Shown: in pieces, positions 20,051 to 29,254 of the stretch
Numbering within the stretch: position 1 is the stretch's first letter
Layout: the number at the start of each line of letters is the position of its first letter
Assembly: GCA_017396085.1 (NCBI GenBank)
Contig: JAFQNC010000023.1
Location: 1 to 64,000 of the forward strand
DNA length: 64,000 bases
Direction of reading: 5' to 3'
From: Tidjanibacter sp.
GTDB lineage: Bacteria > Bacteroidota > Bacteroidia > Bacteroidales > Rikenellaceae
Notes under the pieces: generated by a model
Databases searched by the model: none
Told to the model about the DNA's origin: nothing
Seen by the model: the letters and a program-made list of their open reading frames with translations, nothing else
Position numbers and translations under genes: made by a program

Positions 20051-20250
20051 GTTGCTGAAGGAGGTTGCAGGTGGCGCAGAGAAAGTAAGGCGTTGGTTGC
20101 GATAGTCCGAGCAAAGAGTTGCTGAAGGAGGTTGCAGGTGGCGCAGAAAAAGAAGGCGTTGGTTGCGATAGTCCGAGCAAAGAGTTGCTGAAGGAGGTCG
20201 CAGGTGGCGCAGAAAGACAAGGGAGCGCCGGTTGTGATGCTCGAAGCAAA
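20051..20250 (+). repeat. Three tandem 66-67 base repeats between infA and rpmJ
   Basis: Units begin at 20051, 20118 and 20184, each with GTTGCTGAAGGAGG. Units 1 and 2 are nearly identical; unit 3 diverges in its second half. Each unit can be closed by TTGCT near its start and AGCAA near its end, so a row of hairpins is possible, and each carries AAGGAGGT, a full Shine-Dalgarno-like sequence, with no start codon placed after it. I see no convincing coding frame. The rest of the gap (20013-20050 and 20251-20356) shows nothing recognisable. Confidence 0.85.
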
Positions 20251-20356
20251 AGAAAATGAGCGACAGCCGCTACTGTTGGTTTAGTTAAAAAACCTTTCGG
20301 CGAAAATGGGATTATGCCACACAAACAAAACTAATTAAACAAAAGGCTTTTCAAAG

Positions 20357-20473
20357 ATGAAAGTTAGAGCATCAATTAAGAAAAGAAGCGAGGATTGCAA
20401 AATCGTAAAGCGTGGCAACCACCTCTATGTAATTTGCAAGAAGAATCCTAAATTCAAAATGCGCCAAAAGTAA
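20357..20473 (+). CDS. rpmJ: 50S ribosomal protein L36
   Basis: This short gene encodes 38 residues, [20 protein letters not shown] and onward, ending KFKMRQK. The single-metal-site pattern of L36 is visible as Cys14, Cys27 and the His in between, giving the zinc-binding type. It lies between the repeat-filled gap after infA and rpsM, the standard position for L36. Confidence 0.97.
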   Translation: MKVRASIKKRSEDCKIVKRGNHLYVICKKNPKFKMRQK

Positions 20474-20501
20474 TTAACAAGAAAACAGAAAAAGATTTAT
20501 T

Positions 20502-20882
20502 ATGGCACGTATAGTAGGTGTAGATTTACCCAAAAATAAAAGGGGCGAGATAGGTTTGACCTATATCTATGGTATCGGTCGCAGCACCGCTCGCAAAATT
20601 CTTGATATGGCCGGCATCGACTACAACACCAAGGTTGATGCGTGGACCGATGAGCAGGTAGGTGCTATCCGTAATGCTATCGCAGAGAGCGGTATCAAAG
20701 TGGAGGGTGAGTGCCGTTCGCTCGTACAACTCAACATCAAACGACTGATGGATATCGGTTGCTACCGTGGTATCCGTCACCGTATGGGTCTTCCTGTTCG
20801 CGGTCAGAGCACCAAGAACAACGCACGTACTCGCAAGGGTAAGAAGAAGACTGTAGCTAACAAGAAAAAAGCAACCAAATAA
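20502..20882 (+). CDS. rpsM: 30S ribosomal protein S13
   Basis: S13 lies in the small-subunit head and bridges to the large subunit. The 126-residue chain starts [20 protein letters not shown] and ends with the basic [18 protein letters not shown] tail that contacts P-site tRNA in known structures. Confidence 0.98.
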   Translation: MARIVGVDLPKNKRGEIGLTYIYGIGRSTARKILDMAGIDYNTKVDAWTDEQVGAIRNAIAESGIKVEGECRSLVQLNIKRLMDIGCYRGIRHRMGLPVRGQSTKNNARTRKGKKKTVANKKKATK

Positions 20883-20896
20883 TTAAGTAGAGAGTT

Positions 20897-21286
20897 ATGG
20901 CAAAGAAACCAGGAACAGTTAAGAAGCGCGTTGTTAAGGTTGATGCAGTCGGTATGGCATTTGTACACTCGACTTTCAACAACGTAATTATTACCATTAC
21001 CAACGGTGTTGGTGAGGTTATCAGCTGGAGCTCGGCAGGTAAGATGGGCTTCCGCGGTTCGAAGAAGAACACTCCCTACGCAGCACAGACTGCCGCCGCA
21101 GACTGCGCAAAGGTTGCCTACGACTTGGGCTTGCGCAAGGTGAAAGTATATGTTAAAGGTCCCGGTCAGGGTCGTGAGTCGGCTATCCGCACCATCCACG
21201 GCGCTGGCATCGAGGTGATGGAGATTATTGACGTTACTCCGCTGCCTCACAACGGTTGCCGCGCTCCTAACCGCCGCCGCGTATAA
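20897..21286 (+). CDS. rpsK: 30S ribosomal protein S11
   Basis: S11 forms part of the platform and the E site. The 129-residue chain has [20 protein letters not shown] and the C-terminal signature [20 protein letters not shown], which ends exactly at the stop. Confidence 0.98.
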   Translation: MAKKPGTVKKRVVKVDAVGMAFVHSTFNNVIITITNGVGEVISWSSAGKMGFRGSKKNTPYAAQTAAADCAKVAYDLGLRKVKVYVKGPGQGRESAIRTIHGAGIEVMEIIDVTPLPHNGCRAPNRRRV

Positions 21287-21348
21287 TTGCGGAGTCAGAT
21301 TAGTGGCTTAAAGTTTTTATTAACACTTATTAAAAGAGAAAAAAACCT

Positions 21349-21954
21349 ATGGCAAGATATATAGGACCCAAAAGTAAAATTGCTCGTAAGTTTGGCGAGC
21401 CTATTTTCGGTGCAGACAAAGTTCTCGAGAAGAAGAACTACCCTGCTGGACAGCACGGTCTGAACCGCAAACGTAAGAAAGTTTCGGAGTATGGCGTTCA
21501 GCTCAACGAGAAACAGAAAGCAAAAAGCACCTATGGCTTGTTGGAGCGTCAGTTCCACAACGCATTTGACCACGCCGCTGCAATGGGTGGTATCACCGGT
21601 GAGAACTTGCTGAAGCTGCTCGAGAGCCGCTTGGACAACGTGGTATACCGCCTTGGTATCGCTCCCACTCGTGCTGCTGCACGTCAGTTGGTGTCGCACC
21701 GCCACATCACCGTAAACGGTAGTGTTGTGAACATTCCTTCGTACAGCCTGAAGGCTGGCGATGTTGTTGCTGTTCGCGAGAAATCGAAGAGCTTGGAGGC
21801 TATCGTTGAGTGCGTAGCCGGCCGCCGCAACCAGTACAGCTGGTTGGAGTGGAACGCCGAGACTCTGACCGGTAAGTTCCTGCAGCGTCCCGAGCGCGAG
21901 GATATTCCCGAGAACATCAAAGAGCAACTTATCGTTGAGTTGTACTCGAAATAG
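21349..21954 (+). CDS. rpsD: 30S ribosomal protein S4
   Basis: S4 nucleates small-subunit assembly and, in enteric bacteria, represses the alpha operon. The 201-residue chain lacks the four-Cys zinc site at its N-terminus ([20 protein letters not shown]), so it is the zinc-free form. The S4 domain [20 protein letters not shown] follows at about residue 91. Confidence 0.98.
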   Translation: MARYIGPKSKIARKFGEPIFGADKVLEKKNYPAGQHGLNRKRKKVSEYGVQLNEKQKAKSTYGLLERQFHNAFDHAAAMGGITGENLLKLLESRLDNVVYRLGIAPTRAAARQLVSHRHITVNGSVVNIPSYSLKAGDVVAVREKSKSLEAIVECVAGRRNQYSWLEWNAETLTGKFLQRPEREDIPENIKEQLIVELYSK

Positions 21955-21990
21955 TAGTACTTAACACAATCGTAAAATTAAAAAGTAATT

Positions 21991-22983
21991 ATGGCAATTT
22001 TAGCATTCCAGAAACCCGAGAAGGTTATTATGCTTGAATCGACCTCCACTTTCGGAAAGTTTGAGTTCCGTCCGTTGGAGCCCGGATTCGGTATGACCAT
22101 CGGTAATGCTTTGCGCCGTGTGTTGCTCTCCTCGTTGGAGGGTTATGCCATCACGACCGTGAAGATCGCCGGTGTAGACCACGAGTTTGCAGCCATCCCC
22201 GGAGTTATGGAAGGAATGATTGACATTGTGCTGAACCTCAAGCAGGTGCGTTTCATCCGCACCGTTGAGAGCGCTGACTCGGAGAAGGTGGTAATTAACG
22301 TTGCCGGCCAGACCGAACTCACCGCAGGCTACATTTCGAACTTCCTGACTAACTTCAAAGTGTTGAACCCCGAGTTGGTTATCTGCCACCTCACGCCCGA
22401 GACCAAGCTCAACATCGAGCTGACCATCAACAAGGGCCGTGGCTTCGTACCCGCCGAGGAGAACCGCCCTGTAGACGCAGAGTTCGGCTTGCTCCCCATT
22501 GACTCGATTCACACTCCTATCATCAATGTTAAGTACTCGGTTGAGCCCTACCGTGTTGAGCAGAAAACTGACTACGATAAACTCAACCTCGAGGTAACAA
22601 CTAATGGCTCGATACACCCGAAGGAGGCCCTCAAAGAGGCAGCCAAGATTCTCATCCACCACTTGATGCTCTTCTCTGACGAGAAGATTACGCTCAATAT
22701 GGAGGAGACCACACAGGCAGAGGAGTTTGACGAGAGCGTATTGCATATGCGCCAGCTCTTGAAGACCAAACTCTCCGACCAAGATTTGTCGGTGCGTGCT
22801 CTCAACTGCTTGAAAGCAGCCGAGGTAGACACCATTGGCGACTTGGTACGTTACAACCGTAACGACCTGCTGAAGTTCCGCAACTTTGGTAAGAAATCGC
22901 TTACCGAGTTGGATGACCTTCTGGCATCTTTGAATCTCCACTTCGGAATGGACGTATCTGTTTATAAGTTGGACAAGGACTAA
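21991..22983 (+). CDS. rpoA: DNA-directed RNA polymerase alpha subunit
   Basis: Alpha dimerises to start RNA polymerase assembly and contacts promoters and activators through its C-terminal domain. The 330-residue chain has the N-terminal assembly domain ([20 protein letters not shown], about residues 33-52) and the C-terminal helix-hairpin-helix domain ([20 protein letters not shown], about 266-285). The position between rpsD and rplQ is standard. Confidence 0.98.
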   Translation: MAILAFQKPEKVIMLESTSTFGKFEFRPLEPGFGMTIGNALRRVLLSSLEGYAITTVKIAGVDHEFAAIPGVMEGMIDIVLNLKQVRFIRTVESADSEKVVINVAGQTELTAGYISNFLTNFKVLNPELVICHLTPETKLNIELTINKGRGFVPAEENRPVDAEFGLLPIDSIHTPIINVKYSVEPYRVEQKTDYDKLNLEVTTNGSIHPKEALKEAAKILIHHLMLFSDEKITLNMEETTQAEEFDESVLHMRQLLKTKLSDQDLSVRALNCLKAAEVDTIGDLVRYNRNDLLKFRNFGKKSLTELDDLLASLNLHFGMDVSVYKLDKD

Positions 22984-23008
22984 CCACACAAAAAGAAACA
23001 TTTAGACA

Positions 23009-23623
23009 ATGAGACACAATAAGAAAGTTAACCACCTTGGCCGTCAGGCTTCGCACCGCAAAGCCCTGATGTCGAATATGGCCAGCAGCCTTATTCTCCA
23101 CAAGCGTATCGAGACCACTGTGGCCAAGGCAAAGGCTCTGAAGAAATTTGTTGAGCCCCTGATTACCAAATCGAAAGAGGACACCACCCACCAGCGCCGT
23201 GTTGTTTTCAGCTACTTGAAGGATAAATATGCAACTGCCGAGTTGTTCCGCACCGTTGCTCCCAAGATTGCTGACCGTCCCGGTGGTTACACTCGTATTC
23301 TCCACACCGGTTTCCGTCTGGGTGACGCTGCCGAGATGTGTATCATCGAGTTGGTAGACTTCAACGAGACCTATGTAGAGGGTGTAGCTCCCAAAGCAGC
23401 TCCCAAAACCCGCCGTAGCCGTGGCGCAAAGAAAGAGGCAGCCGTTGAGGAGGCCGAGGTTGTAGCCGAGGGCGCAGAGGTTGTAGCTGAGGAGAAGAAA
23501 CCCGCAGCCAAGAAACCTGCCGCAAAGAAGCCCGCAGCACCCAAAGCCCCCAAGGCAACTGCTGCCAAGACTTCGGGCGCAAAGGTAAAGGCTGTTAAGA
23601 CCGGTGCTTCGAAGAAGGCTTAA
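23009..23623 (+). CDS. rplQ: 50S ribosomal protein L17 with long basic tail
   Basis: L17 lies near the tunnel exit. The first 125 residues are the normal family domain ([20 protein letters not shown] and onward). The chain runs to 204 residues because of a tail of about 75 residues made of Ala, Lys, Pro and Glu, with repeated KKPAA units like histone H1. Such tails occur in this phylum; the role is unknown. It ends the 19 kb plus-strand block and is followed by a strong terminator. Confidence 0.97.
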   Translation: MRHNKKVNHLGRQASHRKALMSNMASSLILHKRIETTVAKAKALKKFVEPLITKSKEDTTHQRRVVFSYLKDKYATAELFRTVAPKIADRPGGYTRILHTGFRLGDAAEMCIIELVDFNETYVEGVAPKAAPKTRRSRGAKKEAAVEEAEVVAEGAEVVAEEKKPAAKKPAAKKPAAPKAPKATAAKTSGAKVKAVKTGASKKA

Positions 23624-23660
23624 CGCTGACACATCGCACCACGCAAGGGGTGCATAAGTG

Positions 23661-23698
23661 AAAACGCCTCCAATCATTTGATTGGGGGCGTTTTTTTT
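23661..23698 (+). terminator. Terminator of the ribosomal protein block
   Basis: AACGCC/GGCGTT and CCAATC/GATTGG arms form a long stem with a short loop, followed by a run of eight T. It is 38 bases after the rplQ stop and is the first strong terminator seen after rpsL. Confidence 0.9.
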
Positions 23699-23700
23699 AT

Positions 23701-24147
23701 TGCGGTCCAACGTCTATCGTCTATCGTCTAACGCCTTTTGGGGACCTCCACGCCTCCCCCCTCTAAGTTAGAGGGGGTGCCACGGAGTGGCGGGGGCGTC
23801 TGTTTGAGAATTGAAAATGGAAAATGGAAAATTGAAAAAGTTGCGAGTAAGCGAGAGCAGAGGGTGCTTGCACACTTAGCCGAGCGAGAGCAACTAAAAG
23901 CCACCAAAGGTGGGTTAATTGTGGTGCCTACGGCGCAGTTTATTTCGGGTAACGTTTTCGTTACCCGAGAAGAAGTCGGGGCTTCCGAAGGTTGGGAAGC
24001 GTGCTGACCTGCCAACTGCACACAACAGGCAATGCCTGCCCCTCCCGCCCTCCTGCTCGGCGGGGCCGACTTGTGCAGAGGAAAGGCAGGGGCCCATCCC
24101 AACGACACAAAGCACCGTGAGGGTGGGAGTACACTAAAAATTTTTGG
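23701..24147. repeat. Intergenic cluster of dispersed repeats after rplQ
   Basis: No gene is seen here. 23756-23803 carries a palindrome CCCCCTCTAAGTTAGAGGGG followed by a hairpin and GGGGGCGTCTG, also found at 32957-33002 (inverted), 48781-48826 and 49018-49063. 23945-24020 (including GGGTAAC and GTTACCC arms and a GAAGAAGTCGGGGCTTCCG core) recurs inverted near 49262-49338. Between them is AT-rich sequence with repeats of GAAAATGG and AATTG. A GC-rich stretch with CCTGCCCCTCCCG resembles 33058-33080. Confidence 0.7.
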
Positions 24148-24169
24148 GCGACTTTTTACAAAAAGTCGC
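24148..24169 (-). terminator. Probable terminator of acpP-fabF-rnc-radC
   Basis: GCGACTTTT and AAAAGTCGC form a 9-base stem with a 4-base loop, about 60 bases past the radC stop on the minus strand, and are followed by CCAAAAATTTTT. The stem is AT-rich and the T run is offset, so it is a moderate call. Nearby 24170-24225 has tandem copies of AAAAGCGGAGAAG. Confidence 0.45.
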
Positions 24170-24229
24170 AAAAGAAAAGCGGAGAAGAAAAGCGGAGAAG
24201 AAAAAGTCGCAAAAGAAAAAGCAGGGGGG

Positions 24230-24892
24230 CTACAGGAGTCCTTCGGAGCGGAAGGAGAGTGAGCCTTTGGAGCTGATGATGATGTGGTCGAGCAGGGCAA
24301 TGTCGAAGAGTTTGGCGCACTCTTGGAGTCGGGTGGTGAAGACCTTGTCTTGCTCGCTGGCTGCGGGGTTACCCGAGGGGTGGTTGTGTACGATGATGAT
24401 GGATTGTGCCACTTGCTCCAAGGCACGTTTGATTATGAGTTTGCAGTCGGCAACCAGCGAGGTGCTACCACCCACCGACACTTTGCGGCGTTCAATGATG
24501 CGGTTGGCCGAGCTCAGGTAGAGCACCCACATCTCTTCGTGTGGCAGTCCGGCCAGTAGGGGTGTGAAGAGGGCCACGATGTCGGCACTGCTGGTGATGG
24601 TTTGCTGCTCTGCTCCATCGGCCACGGCGGCCCTACGCCCCAACTCAAAGGCTGCAACGAGGCGTGCGGCCCCATCCATACCCAGACCTCCCACTTGGCG
24701 CAGTTCGCTCACCGACTTGTGGGCAAGGTCGGACACGCTGTGAGCGGCCACAATCTCCTCGGCCACATCCACGGCTTCACTGCCTTTTGCGGGTGTGGGT
24801 ATTACCAAACTGACGAGTTCGGCATCCGAGAGTGCCTCGGCACCTCGTGCCACAAGTCGTTGGCGTACTTGCTTGTCGGAGAGTTGTTTCAT
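24230..24892 (-). CDS. radC: RadC family JAB-domain protein
   Basis: RadC-type proteins carry a JAB/MPN metalloprotease-like domain; their true role is unsettled and the old DNA repair link has been questioned. The 220-residue chain has an N-terminal helical region (LSDAELVSLV, about residues 21-30, and VGGLGMDGAARLVAA) and the metal motif HNHPSGNPAASEQD at 169-182, with His169, His171 and Asp182 as the expected ligands. It is the last gene of the acpP-fabF-rnc run, 34 bases after rnc. Confidence 0.93.
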   Translation of the reverse strand: MKQLSDKQVRQRLVARGAEALSDAELVSLVIPTPAKGSEAVDVAEEIVAAHSVSDLAHKSVSELRQVGGLGMDGAARLVAAFELGRRAAVADGAEQQTITSSADIVALFTPLLAGLPHEEMWVLYLSSANRIIERRKVSVGGSTSLVADCKLIIKRALEQVAQSIIIVHNHPSGNPAASEQDKVFTTRLQECAKLFDIALLDHIIISSKGSLSFRSEGLL

Positions 24893-24926
24893 TGCTCTGT
24901 GGTGGTCCGAGTTGGTGTGTGTGTTC

Positions 24927-25700
24927 CTATCGTTGTTTGCGGCTCAGAGAGTCGTATTTTTCGAGGATGAAGTCGCCCATATCATCGCTGAGCAACATAC
25001 AGGCGGTTTGTGCGGCGTGCTGCTCGGCCTCCTTTTTTGTGGAGCCTTTGCCGCTGCCGACTTTGAGGTCGTCTACGAGAACTCTTGACACGAAGGCGGG
25101 TTGGCGAGCCTCTCCATCGCTCTCGGTGTGGAATTCAATGGTACGCTTGCTCTTTTGGCACCACTCAATCAGTCGGCTCTTGAAGTCGGTCTCGGCGGTG
25201 GGTACACTTTCGAGGTCGATGTATTTGGGCAGCAGGTGGTTGATGACGATTCGGTTTACAACATTGTAGCCCTTGTCGAGATAGAGGGCACCCACCAGAG
25301 CCTCAAAGCAGTCGCCAAAGAGGTGCTTGTGGGCGGCATTACCCGAGGAGTTGTAGATGACCATTTTGTCGATACCCAACTTTTCGGCCAGCGTATTGAG
25401 CGACTGTCGGCTGACAATCTTGGAGCGTGTCTTGGTGAGGAAACCCTCCGACTCGTGGGGATACTCAATGAAGAGGTAGTCCGACACGATGCCTTCCAGT
25501 ACAGCATCGCCCAGAAACTCAAGCCTCTCGTTGTTGATGCTCTCGCCCCCATCGACCTTCACCGAGGCCGAGCGGTGTACGAGAGCGAGTTTGTAGAGTT
25601 CGATGTTGTCGGGGGTGTGTCCAAACATCCTCTTGAAGGCGCGGTAGTACTCCTTGTCTGCGCCCCACATACGGTGAGCCCAGCGTGTTATGCAACCCAT
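24927..25700 (-). CDS. rnc: Ribonuclease III
   Basis: RNase III cuts double-stranded RNA in rRNA processing and mRNA decay. The 257-residue chain has the catalytic signature ERLEFLGDAV (58-67) with acidic residues Glu61 and Asp65, the second acidic cluster HLFGDCFEALVGALYLD (about residues 129-145), and a C-terminal double-stranded RNA-binding domain (about 180-250, LKVGSGKGSTKKEAEQHAAQ). It sits 7 bases after fabF, as in many bacteria where acpP-fabF-rnc form one operon. Confidence 0.97.
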   Translation of the reverse strand: MGCITRWAHRMWGADKEYYRAFKRMFGHTPDNIELYKLALVHRSASVKVDGGESINNERLEFLGDAVLEGIVSDYLFIEYPHESEGFLTKTRSKIVSRQSLNTLAEKLGIDKMVIYNSSGNAAHKHLFGDCFEALVGALYLDKGYNVVNRIVINHLLPKYIDLESVPTAETDFKSRLIEWCQKSKRTIEFHTESDGEARQPAFVSRVLVDDLKVGSGKGSTKKEAEQHAAQTACMLLSDDMGDFILEKYDSLSRKQR

Positions 25701-25707
25701 AGCGTTC

Positions 25708-26961
25708 CTACTCCTCCATTTTTTTGATGATTATTGTGGAGTTCTGACCGCCGAAACCGAAGGTGTTGCTCATAGCATAGCGCACGTTGCGGTACTGGGC
25801 TTTGCCAAGGGTAAGATTGAGCCTTGTGTCAATTTCGGGGTCAAGTTCTTCCACGTTGATAGTGGGGGGAACTATACCCTTGTTCACAGCCAATAGTGCG
25901 GCCAACAACTCCACAGCGCCGGCACCACCGAGCAGGTGGCCGGTCATCGACTTGGTGGAGCTGATGTTGAGTTTGTAGGCGTGGTCGCCAAAGAGGGACA
26001 CAATACCCTTCAATTCGGCCAAATCGCCCAGTGGGGTAGAGGTTCCGTGGGTGTTGATGTAGTCCACATCTTCGGGCTTGATGCCACCATCGTTGAGTGC
26101 GGCTTCCATAGCGAGTTTTGCGCCCTTACCTTCGGGGTCGGGTGCGGTAACGTGGTGGGCATCGGCACTTGTGCCACAGCCCACAATCTCGGCATAAATC
26201 CTTGCGCCCCTTGCCACTGCGTGGTCATACTCCTCGATGACCAAGGCGGCACCACCTTCGCCCATCACAAAACCATCGCGGTTTTTGTCGTAGGGCCTTG
26301 AAGCGGTTTGGGGGCTATCATTGCGGGTTGAGAGGGCCATCATTGCGTTGAAGGCGCCCAAGCCGATGAACGACACGGCACCCTCCGAGCCACCCGTAAC
26401 CATCACATCGGCCCTGCCCAAACGAATTTGGTCCACAGCCGAAATGATTGCGTGGGTAGACGATGCACACGCCGACACGGTGCTGTAGGCAGGGCCACGG
26501 TAGCCATATTTGAGCGAAATGTGGCCGGCAGCCATATTGGGCAACATTTTCAGGATGAGGAAGGGGCTGAAGCGAGGCGAGCCATCGCTTGCGCAGAAAC
26601 TTGTTATCTCATCGAAGGTGGCGTTGATACCGCCTATACCTGCGCCCCAAATCACGCCAATGCGGTCTTTGTTCACGCCAGCCTCCTCCAGTCCGGCATC
26701 AGCCACGGCTTGGTCGGCGGAGATGAGGGCATATTGTGTAAAGAGGTCGAGTTTGCGAGCCTCCTTGCGGTCGAAATAGTCTTCCGGATTGTAGTTCTTA
26801 ATCTGGGCTCCGAATTTGGTTTTATTTTTTTCGGTGTCGAAAGATGTAATTGTCTCCACACCGCACACGCCTGCCTCTAAGGCTACAAAGTACTCTTCTG
26901 CGTTGTGGCCCAACGGGTTGATGGTACCAATACCCGTAATCACTACTCGTTTCTGTTCCAT
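25708..26961 (-). CDS. fabF: 3-oxoacyl-ACP synthase II
   Basis: FabF elongates fatty acids by condensing acyl and malonyl groups. The start was set at 26961 (MEQKRVVITGIGTINPLG) because this is the usual N-terminus; a frame opening 22 codons upstream carries unrelated polar residues. The 417-residue chain has the nucleophile Cys165 in VSACASSTH and the two histidines in THGTSTPLGD and MTGHLLGGAGAVE. It lies between acpP and rnc. Confidence 0.97.
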   Translation of the reverse strand: MEQKRVVITGIGTINPLGHNAEEYFVALEAGVCGVETITSFDTEKNKTKFGAQIKNYNPEDYFDRKEARKLDLFTQYALISADQAVADAGLEEAGVNKDRIGVIWGAGIGGINATFDEITSFCASDGSPRFSPFLILKMLPNMAAGHISLKYGYRGPAYSTVSACASSTHAIISAVDQIRLGRADVMVTGGSEGAVSFIGLGAFNAMMALSTRNDSPQTASRPYDKNRDGFVMGEGGAALVIEEYDHAVARGARIYAEIVGCGTSADAHHVTAPDPEGKGAKLAMEAALNDGGIKPEDVDYINTHGTSTPLGDLAELKGIVSLFGDHAYKLNISSTKSMTGHLLGGAGAVELLAALLAVNKGIVPPTINVEELDPEIDTRLNLTLGKAQYRNVRYAMSNTFGFGGQNSTIIIKKMEE

Positions 26962-27142
26962 TGTATTGTTTTGTTTTTTGTTGTTTGGTTGTGTTTGCCC
27001 AACTGCGCACCGACTCTTGCGGTCCACACATTAACCGAGAGCGGCAGGGCTGGGGCTTAAAATTAAACGGAGGTAAAACAAACCACTCGGGCCCATTTTA
27101 CCTCCATTTTAAAAAAGTTGTTTGCTCTAACTAAAAAGCATT

Positions 27143-27379
27143 TTAGCCGATGTGCTCCTCAACATATTTGATAGCATCACCAACAGTAGAAATCTTCTCT
27201 GCATCCTCATCGGGAATCTGGAGGTCGAACTCTTTCTCAAAGTCCATAATAAGCTCTACTGTGTCAAGCGAATCAGCACCCAAGTCGCCAGCGAAGCTTG
27301 CCTCGGGAGTGATGTCTTTTGCGTCTACGTTAAGTTTGTCTTTGATAATCTCAACAACTTTCGATGAAATTTCTGACAT
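27143..27379 (-). CDS. acpP: Acyl carrier protein
   Basis: ACP carries growing acyl chains on a phosphopantetheine arm. The 78-residue acidic protein has the attachment serine in [12 protein letters not shown] (about residue 38). It is the first gene of the acpP-fabF-rnc-radC run, with 181 bases before fabF in which I see no other gene. Confidence 0.98.
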   Translation of the reverse strand: MSEISSKVVEIIKDKLNVDAKDITPEASFAGDLGADSLDTVELIMDFEKEFDLQIPDEDAEKISTVGDAIKYVEEHIG

Positions 27380-27444
27380 AATTTATAAGTTTTAGTTTAA
27401 CAATGTGTGGCTAAAAACCCATTCGCTATTAGCGAAAATCTTTA

Positions 27445-27477
27445 CAAAGATAGTGATTTTTCCTTAACTCGGGCAAA
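27445..27477 (-). promoter_or_regulatory. Promoter of acpP-fabF-rnc-radC
   Basis: On the minus strand TTTG (27477-27474) and TATCTTTG (27452-27445) are 21 bases apart, a near-perfect match to the Bacteroidetes consensus, 66 bases before the acpP start. The 363-base gap to pepE otherwise holds only the divergent pepE promoter. Confidence 0.75.
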
Positions 27478-27663
27478 TAACCGCCACTTTTTTGCATCTC
27501 CACACTCCGGGTTAGTGTTTAACGACTTGGTTTACAGCACATTGTCCCCAGATAACTCCGATGGCCAAAACCGTGTTGCCACCCACTTCCGATGCCTTTG
27601 TGCCTCTTTTTGTGCAAAATTCGGGCCCAATGTGCTTCCCAAAACAGCACAAATGATACCCCT

Positions 27664-27695
27664 TTTGGCAAAACACAAAATTATTTGTACCTTTA
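27664..27695 (+). promoter_or_regulatory. Promoter of pepE
   Basis: TTTG (27664-27667) and TACCTTTA (27688-27695) are 20 bases apart, with a single departure from the -7 consensus, 47 bases before the pepE start. Confidence 0.6.
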
Positions 27696-27742
27696 ACACA
27701 CAGTAAAAACCATTATTTTTCACACATACACACACTTTTGCA

Positions 27743-28450
27743 ATGAACTTACTTCTTATCAGCAACTCCACCAACGCCGGCGAAGAGTATCTCCGCTACC
27801 CACTTGCACAAATCGCACAGCACCTTCAGGGTGTCAAAGAGGTTGCCTTCGTGCCCTATGCAGGAGTAACCTTCTCCTACGATGAGTATGAAGCCAAAGT
27901 GCAGGCCCGTTTCAACGAGATAGGCATCCGTGTACACTCCGTACACCACGACACCTGCCCCGCACAAACCATTGCCGCTGCCGAAGCAATCGTTGTGGGT
28001 GGTGGCAACACCTTCCACCTTGTTAAGAATATGCACGAGCAGGGGCTTATGGAGGCCATCCTTGCCAAGGTGCAGGCAGGCACCCCCTATGTGGGCTGGA
28101 GCGCAGGTAGCAACGTGGCTTGCCCCACACTCTGCACCACCAACGATATGCCCATCGTGCAACCCGCATCGTTCAGTGCCATTGGTGCCATCCCCTTCCA
28201 AATCAACCCCCACTACCTCGATGCAAACCCCGAAGGACACGCAGGCGAAACCCGTGAGCAACGCATCCTTGAGTACATTGAGGCCAACAAGCAGATGTGG
28301 GTGGTTGGCCTGCGCGAGGGATGTATGCTCCGCTATGTGGGTGGCAACCTCGAACTTATCGGTCCCCGACCTATGCGCATCTTCCGCTATGGTGTTGAAC
28401 CCTACGAGGTGAAGGCCGGCGACAACCTCGACTTCTTGTTCGGTAAGTAG
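27743..28450 (+). CDS. pepE: Dipeptidase E (peptidase family S51)
   Basis: PepE cleaves dipeptides beginning with aspartate. The 235-residue chain matches the family, opening MNLLLISNSTNAGEEYL, with GGGNTFHLV (about residues 87-95) and the nucleophile serine in GWSAGSNVA, then FQINPHYLD with the expected histidine. No signal peptide is present, so it is cytoplasmic. It is followed by a YraN-family gene 21 bases later. Confidence 0.95.
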   Translation: MNLLLISNSTNAGEEYLRYPLAQIAQHLQGVKEVAFVPYAGVTFSYDEYEAKVQARFNEIGIRVHSVHHDTCPAQTIAAAEAIVVGGGNTFHLVKNMHEQGLMEAILAKVQAGTPYVGWSAGSNVACPTLCTTNDMPIVQPASFSAIGAIPFQINPHYLDANPEGHAGETREQRILEYIEANKQMWVVGLREGCMLRYVGGNLELIGPRPMRIFRYGVEPYEVKAGDNLDFLFGK

Positions 28451-28471
28451 TATTGCCCACGATAAGAGCCT

Positions 28472-28843
28472 ATGGCAGACACCCTACGCATAGGTGCCGC
28501 AGGCGAGAAAGCCGCCACCGAATATCTGCGCCATACCCTCGGCTACACCATAGCCGAACTCAACTGGCGTAGCGGGCACCACGAGGTAGACATTGTGGCC
28601 ATCTCTCCCGATGGGCACTACCACTTTGTGGAGGTCAAGACACGTGGTGAGGGCGCGTGGAGTTCGCCGGAGGAGGCCATCACCCCACGCAAAATCGGCC
28701 ACCTTGTGCGCTCCGTCAATCACTATGTGGCCCTCCACGAAATCACCACCGAGGTGTGGATAGACTTCATAGGCATAGTTATGCGAGATGACGAGGTGGT
28801 GAGCCTCAATTTCATCCCCGACATATCCAACCTGCACTGGTAG
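28472..28843 (+). CDS. YraN family (UPF0102) nuclease-fold protein
   Basis: This 123-residue protein belongs to the YraN/UPF0102 family, predicted to adopt a restriction-endonuclease-like fold; its cellular role is not established. The hallmark acidic and lysine residues are seen in WRSGHHEVDIVAISPDG and HFVEVKTR, and the opening RIGAAGEKAATEYL is typical. It is 21 bases after pepE and ends before a strong bidirectional hairpin. Confidence 0.9.
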   Translation: MADTLRIGAAGEKAATEYLRHTLGYTIAELNWRSGHHEVDIVAISPDGHYHFVEVKTRGEGAWSSPEEAITPRKIGHLVRSVNHYVALHEITTEVWIDFIGIVMRDDEVVSLNFIPDISNLHW

Positions 28844-28885
28844 ACCACAATTATCTGCTTGTAGGCAGGTCGGTGGCGAAAAAAC

Positions 28886-28926
28886 AGAGAGGAGTTGCAA
28901 GGTTTTCTTACTTGCAACTCCTCTCT
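28886..28926. terminator. Bidirectional terminator after the YraN gene
   Basis: A perfect 16-base stem (AGAGAGGAGTTGCAAG with its complement) has a 9-base loop. It lies between two converging genes and could end both transcripts. Confidence 0.8.
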
Positions 28927-28946
28927 CTATCTTTGAATGGCTGCGA

Positions 28947-29141
28947 CTATTTGACGTTCTTCAGCCAGCCCTCAATCCTGCCTCGCACCAAGAAGTAGTA
29001 GGCAATCAGGCCAAACCAACTTGTGGCCAGCACTGCTACCGACACGATAAGTTTCCAAGGCAGTTCGATGTTTTTCTTGAACACGTCCAGTACGCACCAA
29101 ATGGCGCACACCAAACCAACGATGTAAAGAATAAATCCCAT
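28947..29141 (-). CDS. Small two-helix membrane protein
   Basis: The 64-residue frame encodes two hydrophobic segments (about residues 2-20 and 30-52) and a basic C-terminus ending LVRGRIEGWLKNVK. It resembles the small phospholipase-D-N-terminal-like or superinfection-immunity-like membrane proteins, but I do not assign a function. It starts near a terminator on its far side and lies 113 bases past the murA stop, on the same strand. Real but unnamed is my reading. Confidence 0.6.
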   Translation of the reverse strand: MGFILYIVGLVCAIWCVLDVFKKNIELPWKLIVSVAVLATSWFGLIAYYFLVRGRIEGWLKNVK

Positions 29142-29254
29142 AGTGTGTGTTTGTGTTAGTTGTTAAGTATTGTTGTTTGTCTTGCGATTTTATCCTGCTT
29201 GTGGGTGCTACCCCATTCCATACGCTCCGAGGTCCATCAGGCAGCCGTGTGGGC

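Noticed and set aside
20051..20250. CRISPR-like array
   Set aside because: Only three units, tandem without unique spacers, no cas genes.
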